Shown: positions 6,090 to 12,483 of the stretch, in pieces
Position numbering within the stretch: the first letter of the stretch is position 1
Layout: each line of letters starts with the position of its first letter
Assembly (NCBI GenBank): GCA_012515925.1
Contig: JAAYXM010000202.1
Coordinates: 1-23,115 of the forward strand
Source of the DNA: Clostridiales bacterium
Lineage (GTDB): Bacteria > Bacillota > Clostridia > Oscillospirales > JAAYXM01
Direction of reading: 5' to 3'
Length of the DNA: 23,115 nucleotides
Position numbers and translations under genes: made by a program
The notes under the pieces: model-generated
Databases searched by the model: none
What the model was told of the DNA's origin: nothing
The model's input: the letters and a program-made list of their open reading frames with translations, nothing else

Positions 6090-7457
6090 TCATTCGTTTA
6101 GCGGTTTAAGAGGCTTGAGATATCCCCTGTAAACACTGATGAACATTAATACTGAGATAACCAGCGAGCCGGCTTCGGAAATCGGAAACGCGAACCATAC
6201 GTAAAACAGCCCGAGCTTTGACAGCAGATATGCCGCGGGAAGCAAGAGAATAAGCTGCCGCAGCAGTGAAATAATAAGGCTCCTGCTGCCCTGTCCTATC
6301 GCCTGGAACACCGTCGAAAACATAATGCCTATCGCGGCGGAGGTAAAGCACGTGCTGATTATCCTTAAAGCCGGAACACCTATTTCCAGAAGCGCCGCGT
6401 CCGCCTCGAATATGCCGAGCAGCTTATGCGGGAATATTATAAACAGCAGGCTGCCGAGCAGCATAATCAGAAACGCGAATACGCAGCCGGTTTTCAGCGC
6501 GGATATAAGACGTTCCCTGTTGCGAGCGCCGTAGCTGTAGCCGATGACCGGCATAACGCCGTGGGTTAAGCCGAATACCGGCATGAATATAAACGACTGC
6601 AGCCTGAAGTAGATGCCTAAGACCGCAACCGCGGTCTCGGAGAACCCGACCAGTATCCTGTTAAAGCACGTTATCATAACAGAGCCTATCGACTGCATTA
6701 AAATCGAGGGGAAGCCTACCGCGTAAATACTGCGGATTATCTGTAAATCCGGCTTGAAGCGCTTCAAGTCTATTTTAACCTCATGGTTTTTAAAAAGCAG
6801 CACATATACGGCAAACAGCAGAGCGATTATCTGGCCGATAACCGTTGCGATCGCGGCGCCCGAAACGCCGAGCTTCGGGAAAGGTCCTATGCCGAATATG
6901 AAAAACGGGTCTAATATTATATTCGATATGGCGCCGGTAAGCTGAAAATACATCGGGTACAGCATGTTGCCGGTAGCCTGCAGTGTTTTTTCTATATTCA
7001 CTTGCAGGAATATTCCGATCGAAAAAAGCGTCACGATATAAGTATATTCCCGGCTCATGCCGAGCAGCTTCGGGTTTTCGGTAAAAATACTGAAATAGGC
7101 GTTGAGGAAGATAAGCGCGAGAACCGCGGTTACAAGCCAGGACAGGATTCCTAAGAATATCGCGTGTGTCGCCGCGCTGTTTGCCTGCTCAAAGTTCTTT
7201 TCGCCGAGCCTGCGGGATATGAGGGAGTTTATGCCTATTCCGGTGCCGACGGCTATTGATATTATAAGCATTTGAACGGGCAGCGCAAGAGACAGCGCCG
7301 TAAGCGCGGTCTCGTCGTACCGGGACAGGTAAATGCTGTCCACTATATTATACAATGCCTGTATTATCATCGAGAACATGCTCGGGATTGACATTGAGAG
7401 TATCAGCGGCAGCATCGGGGCCGTGCCCATTTTATTTTCTTTTATTCTTTCATTCAT
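6090..7457 (-). CDS. MATE family multidrug/metabolite exporter
   Basis: This 455-residue integral membrane protein has about twelve hydrophobic helices in two repeated halves. Typical MATE sequence includes PLILSMSIPSMFSMIIQALYN near the N-terminus, GTGIGINSLISRRLGE (about 72-88), the second-half entry PSILMQSIGSVMI, and GYSYGARN. Such proteins export cationic drugs or metabolites using a Na+ or H+ gradient; the subfamily is closer to the DinF/NorM-like Firmicute group, with substrate unknown. The ATG at 7457 lies 5 bases after the tyrA stop and its SD (GGAG) is formed by the last tyrA codons, so it is translationally linked to the aromatic operon. That linkage makes an aromatic compound a plausible cargo, but this is inference. 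Confidence 0.9.
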   Translation of the reverse strand: MNERIKENKMGTAPMLPLILSMSIPSMFSMIIQALYNIVDSIYLSRYDETALTALSLALPVQMLIISIAVGTGIGINSLISRRLGEKNFEQANSAATHAIFLGILSWLVTAVLALIFLNAYFSIFTENPKLLGMSREYTYIVTLFSIGIFLQVNIEKTLQATGNMLYPMYFQLTGAISNIILDPFFIFGIGPFPKLGVSGAAIATVIGQIIALLFAVYVLLFKNHEVKIDLKRFKPDLQIIRSIYAVGFPSILMQSIGSVMITCFNRILVGFSETAVAVLGIYFRLQSFIFMPVFGLTHGVMPVIGYSYGARNRERLISALKTGCVFAFLIMLLGSLLFIIFPHKLLGIFEADAALLEIGVPALRIISTCFTSAAIGIMFSTVFQAIGQGSRSLIISLLRQLILLLPAAYLLSKLGLFYVWFAFPISEAGSLVISVLMFISVYRGYLKPLKPLNE

Positions 7458-7462
7458 ATTAT

Positions 7463-8305
7463 TTACTCCGGTGTATTGTCAATTTTCGCCTTTCGCTCGC
7501 GTCCCTGCCTTAAAAGCTCCGTAAGCTTTTCCTCGTCGCGTTCGGCTAAGGCGTCGCGGTATTCCCGCAAATGCCCGATTAAAACATCTATTTCGTTTAA
7601 AAGGTTATCGCGGTTTTCGATAAAAAGCTCGGCCCACATTTTTTCGTTTAACAGCGCGACGCGGGTCATATCCCTGTAGCTTCCGGCGGAAAAGCCGCGG
7701 TGGCGCGCCGCGCGCGGGCTTTTTATATACGCGCTTGACACCACGTGCGCGAGCTGGGACGTAAACGCGATAAGCCTGTCGTGTTCCTCGGGCGTCGTTA
7801 CGCGGATATCCGTAAAGCCGATACTAAGACACAGCTTTTTTACCGTGTTCAGAGTTTCTATATCCGTTTTCGGCATCGGCGTAAGTATCATCGACGCGTT
7901 TTTAAACAGGCTCCGCGTAGAATGTTCAAAGCCCGAGAATTCAAGCCCCGCCATAGGGTGCGCGCCCAAAAAGACAAACCCGTGTTCTTCGGCGATTTCA
8001 AAAACCCGATTCGCCACAAGCCTTTTTATGCCGCCGCAGTCCATGACAACCGCGCCTTTTTTAAACAAGCCCGCGTTTTTACGAATGTATTCGACGGTAT
8101 CCCTGGGATACAGCGCAACTATAACCAAATCACATGTTTTGAGTTTTTCGTCGTCGAGCGTGTCATGGATTGCGTCCACAAGCCTGGCTTTCAATAAAAC
8201 CTGCTCGGAAATGTCGAAACCGAAAACCCTGTGTTCGGTGTTTCGGGAAATCGCCCTGGCGACCGATCCGCCGATAAGCCCGAGCCCTGTTATACCTACG
8301 TTCAT
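7463..8305 (-). CDS. tyrA: Prephenate dehydrogenase
   Basis: This enzyme oxidatively decarboxylates prephenate to 4-hydroxyphenylpyruvate, the committed step to tyrosine. The 280-residue protein opens with the Rossmann nucleotide motif GLGLIGGS (7-14). It carries GAHPMAG (114-120), the catalytic histidine in SQLAHVVSSAY (His187) and the helical C-terminal signature GSYRDMTRVA (208-217). There is no C-terminal ACT domain and no fused chorismate mutase, so feedback control may lie elsewhere, for instance in the first enzyme of the operon or its leader. The ATG at 8305 has GGATGG upstream and follows the DAHP synthase stop by 15 bases. Confidence 0.93.
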   Translation of the reverse strand: MNVGITGLGLIGGSVARAISRNTEHRVFGFDISEQVLLKARLVDAIHDTLDDEKLKTCDLVIVALYPRDTVEYIRKNAGLFKKGAVVMDCGGIKRLVANRVFEIAEEHGFVFLGAHPMAGLEFSGFEHSTRSLFKNASMILTPMPKTDIETLNTVKKLCLSIGFTDIRVTTPEEHDRLIAFTSQLAHVVSSAYIKSPRAARHRGFSAGSYRDMTRVALLNEKMWAELFIENRDNLLNEIDVLIGHLREYRDALAERDEEKLTELLRQGRERKAKIDNTPE

Positions 8306-8320
8306 TTAAACCATCCGTTT

Positions 8321-9331
8321 CTACCTGAATTTTTCGGAGTACGGCAGGATTTTAAACACGCTTTCCGCGAGCTGCTTAAACGCCCCGGGCGTCAGCGACT
8401 GGGGCCCGTCACACAGCGCGCCTTCCGGGTTGTTGTGCACCTCGATTAAAAGACCGTCCGCGCCCGCGGCCGCGGCGGCAAGCGCGGTTGGGCGGACAAG
8501 CCTCGCAATGCCCGTCGCGTGGCTCGGGTCGGCCACGACCGGAAGATGCGAAAGCGACTTTAAAACGGGTATCGCGGTTATGTCGAGCGTGTTGCGCGTA
8601 TATGTCTCAAAGGTCCTGATACCGCGCTCGCACAGTATGACCTTTTCGTTCCCGCTGGACATGATATACTCCGCGCTCATCAAAAGCTCCTCAAGCGTCG
8701 CGGACAGTCCGCGCTTAAGCAGTATCGGCTTTCTTGTCTTACCCAGCTCCTTAAGCATCGTGAAGTTCTGCATGTTCCGCGCGCCCACCTGGATTACGTC
8801 GATTTCGTCAAACAGCGGAAGCTGCGACAAATCCATGATTTCGGAGACAACGGGCATGCCCGTGAGCTTCTTTGCCTTCATAAGATAGCGGATGCCCTCC
8901 GCGCCGAGCCCCTGGAACGAATAAGGCGAGGTGCGGGGCTTGAACGCTCCGCCGCGAAACATTGTCGCGCCGTATTCCTTAACCTTTTCGGCGATGGCGC
9001 AGACCTGCTCCTCCGACTCCACCGAGCACGGGCCGGCTATAATATTAAAGCTTCCGCCGCCGATTTTAACGCCGGATATGTCAATTACGGTGTCCTCGGC
9101 GTGGAATTTCCGGTTCGCGTTTTTAAACGGCTCCTGTATCCGCTTTACGTCCTCGACGATATCGAGCGCGCGGATTAGGTCTATATCCACCTGTGAGGTG
9201 TCGCCCACAAGCCCCAGTATCGTCTGGTGCTTACCCTCGGATACGTGTATGTCGAGCCCCTGGCTTTTAAGCCACGCTTTAAGCTTTTCAGCTTGATTCG
9301 CGTCAGCGTTTTTCTTTAATAATACTACCAT
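8321..9331 (-). CDS. aroF: 3-deoxy-7-phosphoheptulonate (DAHP) synthase, AroF/KDO8PS-like type with N-terminal regulatory domain
   Basis: This enzyme condenses PEP and erythrose 4-phosphate in the first step of the shikimate pathway. The 336-residue protein has a ferredoxin-like N-terminal domain (about 1-68), as in the Thermotoga-type enzyme, where it mediates feedback inhibition by aromatic amino acids. A TIM barrel follows, with AGPCSVES (99-106), KPRTSP (131-136), LKRG (205-208), DPSHATG (268-274) and EVHNNPEGALCDGP. Cys102, His271, Glu297 and Asp308 fit the divalent-metal ligand set. I chose the ATG at 9331, preceded by CGGAGGT; a longer reading from a TTG at 9355 would place the SD inside the gene. 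It is the first enzyme gene after a Tyr/Phe-rich leader and is followed by tyrA and the MATE gene. Confidence 0.94.
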   Translation of the reverse strand: MVVLLKKNADANQAEKLKAWLKSQGLDIHVSEGKHQTILGLVGDTSQVDIDLIRALDIVEDVKRIQEPFKNANRKFHAEDTVIDISGVKIGGGSFNIIAGPCSVESEEQVCAIAEKVKEYGATMFRGGAFKPRTSPYSFQGLGAEGIRYLMKAKKLTGMPVVSEIMDLSQLPLFDEIDVIQVGARNMQNFTMLKELGKTRKPILLKRGLSATLEELLMSAEYIMSSGNEKVILCERGIRTFETYTRNTLDITAIPVLKSLSHLPVVADPSHATGIARLVRPTALAAAAAGADGLLIEVHNNPEGALCDGPQSLTPGAFKQLAESVFKILPYSEKFR

Positions 9332-9336
9332 ACTGC

Positions 9337-9473
9337 TAAACCTCCGTCTGAACAAATTAAAGCTTCACGTTTTACCGCGAAGCTTTACAATCCGGATATA
9401 TAAACCCTTTGAGGTTTATGAAAAGCGTTTTGCGGCAAAACGGATATTGACACAGCCGGGAAAGCTGCGGTAA
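9337..9473 (-). promoter_or_regulatory. Candidate transcription/translation attenuator of aroF
   Basis: Several mutually exclusive minus-strand RNA pairings are possible. A terminator-like hairpin pairs AAAGCUUCGCG (9386-9376) with CGUGAAGCUUU (9369-9359), 11 bp with one G-U, followed by a weak AAUUUGUU tail. CGUUUUGCCG (9442-9433) can pair with the terminator's CGGUAAAACG (9377-9368), or locally with CAAAACG (9432-9426). UUACCGC at the Tyr codons (9473-9467) also matches GCGGUAA (9378-9372). UAAACCUC (9418-9411), which includes the leader stop codon, matches GAGGUUUA at the aroF SD (9344-9337). The imperfect U-tract leaves open whether transcription or translation is controlled. Confidence 0.65.
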
Positions 9474-9514
9474 TAAAACGAATAATATGTGTTTTTTGCC
9501 GTAATGCCTTTCAT
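9416..9514 (-). CDS. Tyr/Phe-rich leader peptide of the aroF-tyrA operon
   Basis: The open frame has 32 codons, from ATG at 9514-9512 to TAA at 9418-9416, preceded by GAGAGG (9527-9522) with 7 nt spacing. Residues 9-18 read TYYSFYYRSF; the peptide has four Tyr (10, 11, 14, 15) and four Phe (13, 18, 26, 31), 8 of 32 residues. It lies about 20 nt after a strong promoter and 85 nt before the DAHP synthase start. The dense run of codons for the end products, within a stretch of competing hairpins, is the hallmark of a ribosome-mediated attenuator leader. Its product is expected to have no function beyond ribosome stalling. I read this directly from the sequence; it is not based on a database match. 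Confidence 0.75.
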   Translation of the reverse strand: MKGITAKNTYYSFYYRSFPGCVNIRFAAKRFS

Positions 9515-9541
9515 AGTTTAACCTCTCGATTTGTTTTTTAT

Positions 9542-9570
9542 ATAATAGCACATGTGTGGATATATGTAAA
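9542..9570 (-). promoter_or_regulatory. Promoter of the aroF-tyrA-MATE operon
   Basis: On the minus strand TTTACA (9570-9565, five of six consensus bases) is followed after 17 nt by TATTAT (9547-9542), with a TGC extended -10. Transcription should start near 9535, just before the leader-peptide SD. Confidence 0.78.
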
Positions 9571-9580
9571 GTCCGATTTG

Positions 9581-9616
9581 GCAAGTCGCGAAACGACCTG
9601 CCGTTTCGCAACCTGC
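9581..9616. promoter_or_regulatory. 36-bp inverted repeat between divergent promoters
   Basis: GCGAAACG (9588-9595) and CGTTTCGC (9602-9609) form a perfect core around a 6-nt centre. The outer seven bases continue the symmetry with two transitions, which become G-U pairs in minus-strand RNA. It sits just upstream of the aro operon -35 box, outside any gene. An operator is the likeliest reading; it precedes the predicted start and so is unlikely to be part of the leader RNA. Confidence 0.5.
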
Positions 9617-9621
9617 ATGTT

Positions 9622-9637
9622 TTAATTGGACAATTAA
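9622..9637. promoter_or_regulatory. TTAATTG-GA-CAATTAA dyad
   Basis: Perfect 7-bp arms surround a two-base centre. The dyad lies between the outward promoters of the aro operon and the phosphoglycerate mutase-like gene. The form resembles MarR- or TetR-type operators, but AT-rich dyads also arise by chance. Confidence 0.35.
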
Positions 9638-9677
9638 TTTTATAACTTTCATTGTATAACAACCTGCTCTTTTTTCC

Positions 9678-9706
9678 TTGCGGCGAAAATTCGTTTATGA
9701 TATACT
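9678..9706 (+). promoter_or_regulatory. Promoter of the apgM-proS-argS unit
   Basis: TTGCGG (9678-9683), the same -35 hexamer as at cysK, is followed after 17 nt by TATACT (9701-9706) with a TGA extended -10. The start would be near 9713, leaving a short leader before GGAGGA (9733-9738). Confidence 0.65.
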
Positions 9707-9743
9707 GTTTAAAGTATAAAAAAGCGGTATTCGGAGGATTTTT

Positions 9744-10955
9744 ATGAGATACGTAGTTATGCTGGGCGACGGCATGGCGGATTACGCCGTACCGGAGCTT
9801 GGCGGAAAAACGCCGCTTGAGGCGGCATATAAGCCGTCGATGGATTTTCTAAGCCAAAACGGCGAGCTGGGGCTTGTGTCAACGCTGTATCCGGACATGC
9901 CGACCGGCAGCGATATCGCGAATCTCTCGGTATTGGGCTACGACCCGAAGCTGTATTATACGGGGCGTTCCCCGATTGAGGCGCTGGGTATCGGCATTCC
10001 GCTTAAAGATAATGATACCGTCTTCAGATGCAACCTTGTCAGCCTGTCGGGCGAGCCCGTTTTCGACGACAACATAATGCTTGACCACAGCTCGGACAAG
10101 ATACCAAACGAGGAGGCCTTTAAGCTGCTCGACGCGGTTGAACACGAGCTCGGGCGCGACGGGCGCGGGTTTTTCCGCGGCGTAAGCTACAGGCATATCA
10201 TGGTATGGGAAAACATTAAATACGACTATACGATGATACCGCCCCACGATATACTGGGCAGGCGCATCGGGGACTATCTGCCGGACGGCGGCGGATATCC
10301 CGGCGAGGTCTTGAAGCTCATGAAGAGAAGCTTTGAGATCTTATCCGGGCACCCGGTTAACCTTGAGCGGAAGAAGCGCGGCTTAAAGCCCGCGAACTGC
10401 ATCTGGCTCTGGGGCGAGGGCGTGAAACCGAAGCTTAAGCACTTTTACGATAAATATAAGTTGAACGGCTCGGTTATAACCGCGGTTCCGCTTATCAAAG
10501 GGCTTGCGGCGGGGCTCGGGCTTAAATCGATTGAGGTCACCGGCGCGACCGGCGATTTCCACACAAACTATGCGGGCAAGGCCGCGGCGGCGATTGACGC
10601 GCTTGACGGCGGAGAGAGGTTTATCTTTATCCATGTTGAGGCGCCGGACGAGTGCGGGCATGACGGGGACGCCGCGCTTAAGGTAAAATCCATAGAGAAG
10701 ATAGATAACGAGATTCTCGCGCCGGTTATGGATAAGCTTGAATCCTTAAACGAGGATTACAGAATACTGCTTATGCCCGACCACGCGACTCCGCTGGAAA
10801 AACGCACCCACACGCCGGACCCGGTTCCCTACGCGATATACGAAAAAAACGGGAAAACCAAAAGCCGGCTTTCATATAACGAAAAAAACGCCGCGGATAC
10901 AAAGGTATATATGCCGCGCGGGCATGAGCTGATGGCGCGGTTCATTAACGGTTAA
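9744..10955 (+). CDS. apgM: Cofactor-independent phosphoglycerate mutase, ApgM type (or related homoserine kinase)
   Basis: The 403-residue protein belongs to the alkaline-phosphatase-like metalloenzyme group that interconverts 3- and 2-phosphoglycerate in glycolysis. It shows the first metal site MLGDGMAD (6-13), the nucleophile Ser56 in MPTGSDIANLSVLGYDP, a VEAPDECGHDGD metal segment and MPDHATP near the C-terminus. The length and opening match the archaeal-type ApgM rather than the roughly 510-residue GpmI. A closely related group is annotated as proposed homoserine kinase; no threonine gene lies nearby to favour that reading here. The ATG at 9744 follows GGAGGA by 5 nt. It precedes proS by 64 bases on the same strand, so the three genes may share a transcript, with a small hairpin in the gap (10959-10981). 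Confidence 0.8.
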   Translation: MRYVVMLGDGMADYAVPELGGKTPLEAAYKPSMDFLSQNGELGLVSTLYPDMPTGSDIANLSVLGYDPKLYYTGRSPIEALGIGIPLKDNDTVFRCNLVSLSGEPVFDDNIMLDHSSDKIPNEEAFKLLDAVEHELGRDGRGFFRGVSYRHIMVWENIKYDYTMIPPHDILGRRIGDYLPDGGGYPGEVLKLMKRSFEILSGHPVNLERKKRGLKPANCIWLWGEGVKPKLKHFYDKYKLNGSVITAVPLIKGLAAGLGLKSIEVTGATGDFHTNYAGKAAAAIDALDGGERFIFIHVEAPDECGHDGDAALKVKSIEKIDNEILAPVMDKLESLNEDYRILLMPDHATPLEKRTHTPDPVPYAIYEKNGKTKSRLSYNEKNAADTKVYMPRGHELMARFING

Positions 10956-11019
10956 AACATCGTCTTGCCGGCAAAAGACGAAATTCTTACAGACGTTGCC
11001 GGAGAAAAGGGTTTGATTT

Positions 11020-12459
11020 ATGGAAAAGGATAAAAAACTTGTTTCCGAAATAACTTCGATGGAAACGGATTTCGCGAAATGGTATACCGATGTGGTGATA
11101 AAAGCCGAGCTTATAGATTACTCGAGCGTTCGCGGCTGTTTAATTCTGCGGCCGTACGGGTTTGCTCTCTGGGAGAATATACGGGAGGTCCTTGACAAGA
11201 AGTTTAAGGAAACCGGGCATGAAAACGTGTGCATGCCGCTGTTTATACCCGAATCCCTGCTCGAAAAGGAAAAGGACCATGTTGAGGGCTTTGCGCCCGA
11301 AGTGGCATGGGTGACACACGGCGGCTCCGAAAAGCTCACTGAGCGGCTTTGCGTGCGCCCGACCTCGGAAACGCTGTTCTGCGAGCATTACGCGAACATA
11401 ATTCATTCATGGCGCGATTTGCCGAAGCTGTATAACCAATGGGTCAGCGTCGTGCGCTGGGAGAAAACCACGCGCCCGTTTTTGAGGCACCGCGAATTCC
11501 TGTGGCAGGAGGGTCACACGATTCACGCCACGAGTGATGAGGCCATGGAGGAAACGCTAAAAATGCTCGACGTGTACGCGGACTTCTGCGAGAACGTGCT
11601 CGCCATGCCCGTTGTCAAGGGGCAGAAGACGGAGAACGAGAAATTCGCGGGCGCCGTTTCAACATACGCGATAGAGGCGATGATGCACGACGGGAAGGCG
11701 CTCCAGAGCGGGACGTCGCATTATTTCGGCGACGGGTTCGCGAAGGCGTTCGGAATCGAGTTTACCGATAAGGACAACAAACTGAAAAACCCGTATCAGA
11801 CCTCATGGGGCATGTCCACAAGGATAATCGGCGGGATTATCATGACTCACGGCGACGACAGCGGCCTTGTTCTGCCGCCGTATATCGCGCCGGCGCAGGT
11901 CGTGGTTGTTCCCGTCGCTATGCATAAACCGGGCGTGCGCGAGAAGGCGGAAGAGCTTTATAACACGCTTAAGGACGCGGGTATTCGGGTTAAGATTGAT
12001 ACGTCGGACAATTCGCCGGGCTGGAAGTTCGCGGAATATGAAATGAAGGGCGTTCCGGTACGTATCGAAATCGGGCCGAAGGATTTGGAGCAGGGAAGCT
12101 GCGTGCTGGTGCTTCGCGTAAACCGCGAAAAGCGGTTTGTGCCTTACGGCGCGATACTCGACGAGGTAAACAAAGCTATGGCGGATTCGCACAAGCTGCT
12201 GTTTGACAAGGCGCTTCTAAACCGCAAGGCGCGCACGTTTACCGCGAAAACCGTTGATGAAATGGCGGAAATCATTAATAACAAAAGCGGGTTTATAAAG
12301 GCGATGTGGTGCGGAGAATCCGCCTGCGAGCTTGAGGTCAAGGAAAAAATAAGCCTTACATCTCGCTGTATCCCGTTTGAGCAGGAGAAAATCTCGGATA
12401 CCTGCGCGATTTGCGGAAAGCCCGCAAAGCATATGGTTTACTGGGGTATCGCATACTAA
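11020..12459 (+). CDS. proS: Prolyl-tRNA synthetase, archaeal/eukaryote-like type
   Basis: This class II synthetase charges tRNA-Pro. The 479-residue length, the absence of the bacterial editing insertion and the zinc-binding C-terminal domain mark the ProS type 3 form, which is common in Clostridia. Visible elements are the class II motif 1 region (42-80), motif 2 RWEKTTRPFLRHREFLWQEG (146-165), motif 3 GMSTRIIGGI with HGDDSGLVLPP (264-287) and the anticodon-binding domain (about 290-400). Zinc ligands are Cys431, Cys436, Cys462 and Cys465. The protein ends in Tyr, as typical for this form. It sits between the ApgM-like gene and argS, 24 bases before argS. No T-box leader is visible in the short upstream gap. 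Confidence 0.95.
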   Translation: MEKDKKLVSEITSMETDFAKWYTDVVIKAELIDYSSVRGCLILRPYGFALWENIREVLDKKFKETGHENVCMPLFIPESLLEKEKDHVEGFAPEVAWVTHGGSEKLTERLCVRPTSETLFCEHYANIIHSWRDLPKLYNQWVSVVRWEKTTRPFLRHREFLWQEGHTIHATSDEAMEETLKMLDVYADFCENVLAMPVVKGQKTENEKFAGAVSTYAIEAMMHDGKALQSGTSHYFGDGFAKAFGIEFTDKDNKLKNPYQTSWGMSTRIIGGIIMTHGDDSGLVLPPYIAPAQVVVVPVAMHKPGVREKAEELYNTLKDAGIRVKIDTSDNSPGWKFAEYEMKGVPVRIEIGPKDLEQGSCVLVLRVNREKRFVPYGAILDEVNKAMADSHKLLFDKALLNRKARTFTAKTVDEMAEIINNKSGFIKAMWCGESACELEVKEKISLTSRCIPFEQEKISDTCAICGKPAKHMVYWGIAY

Positions 12460-12483
12460 AGCAGAACAAGGAGAAAATGTTTA

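Noticed and set aside
7745..8309. Two long plus-strand frames opposite tyrA
   Set aside because: Both lie entirely antisense to a well-supported gene and have biased composition expected of a shadow.
8321..9355. Longer DAHP synthase start at TTG 9355
   Set aside because: The extension would place the strong SD CGGAGGT inside the coding sequence; ATG 9331 gives the normal family length and N-terminus.
9372..9662. A 96-codon minus-strand frame covering the aro promoter and leader
   Set aside because: It runs through the promoter at 9570-9542, has no SD and is out of frame with the leader peptide, which has its own SD and a meaningful Tyr/Phe composition.
10956..11019. A T-box or terminator before proS
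   Set aside because: The 64-base gap is too short for a T-box and holds only a small hairpin (10959-10981) without a U-tract.
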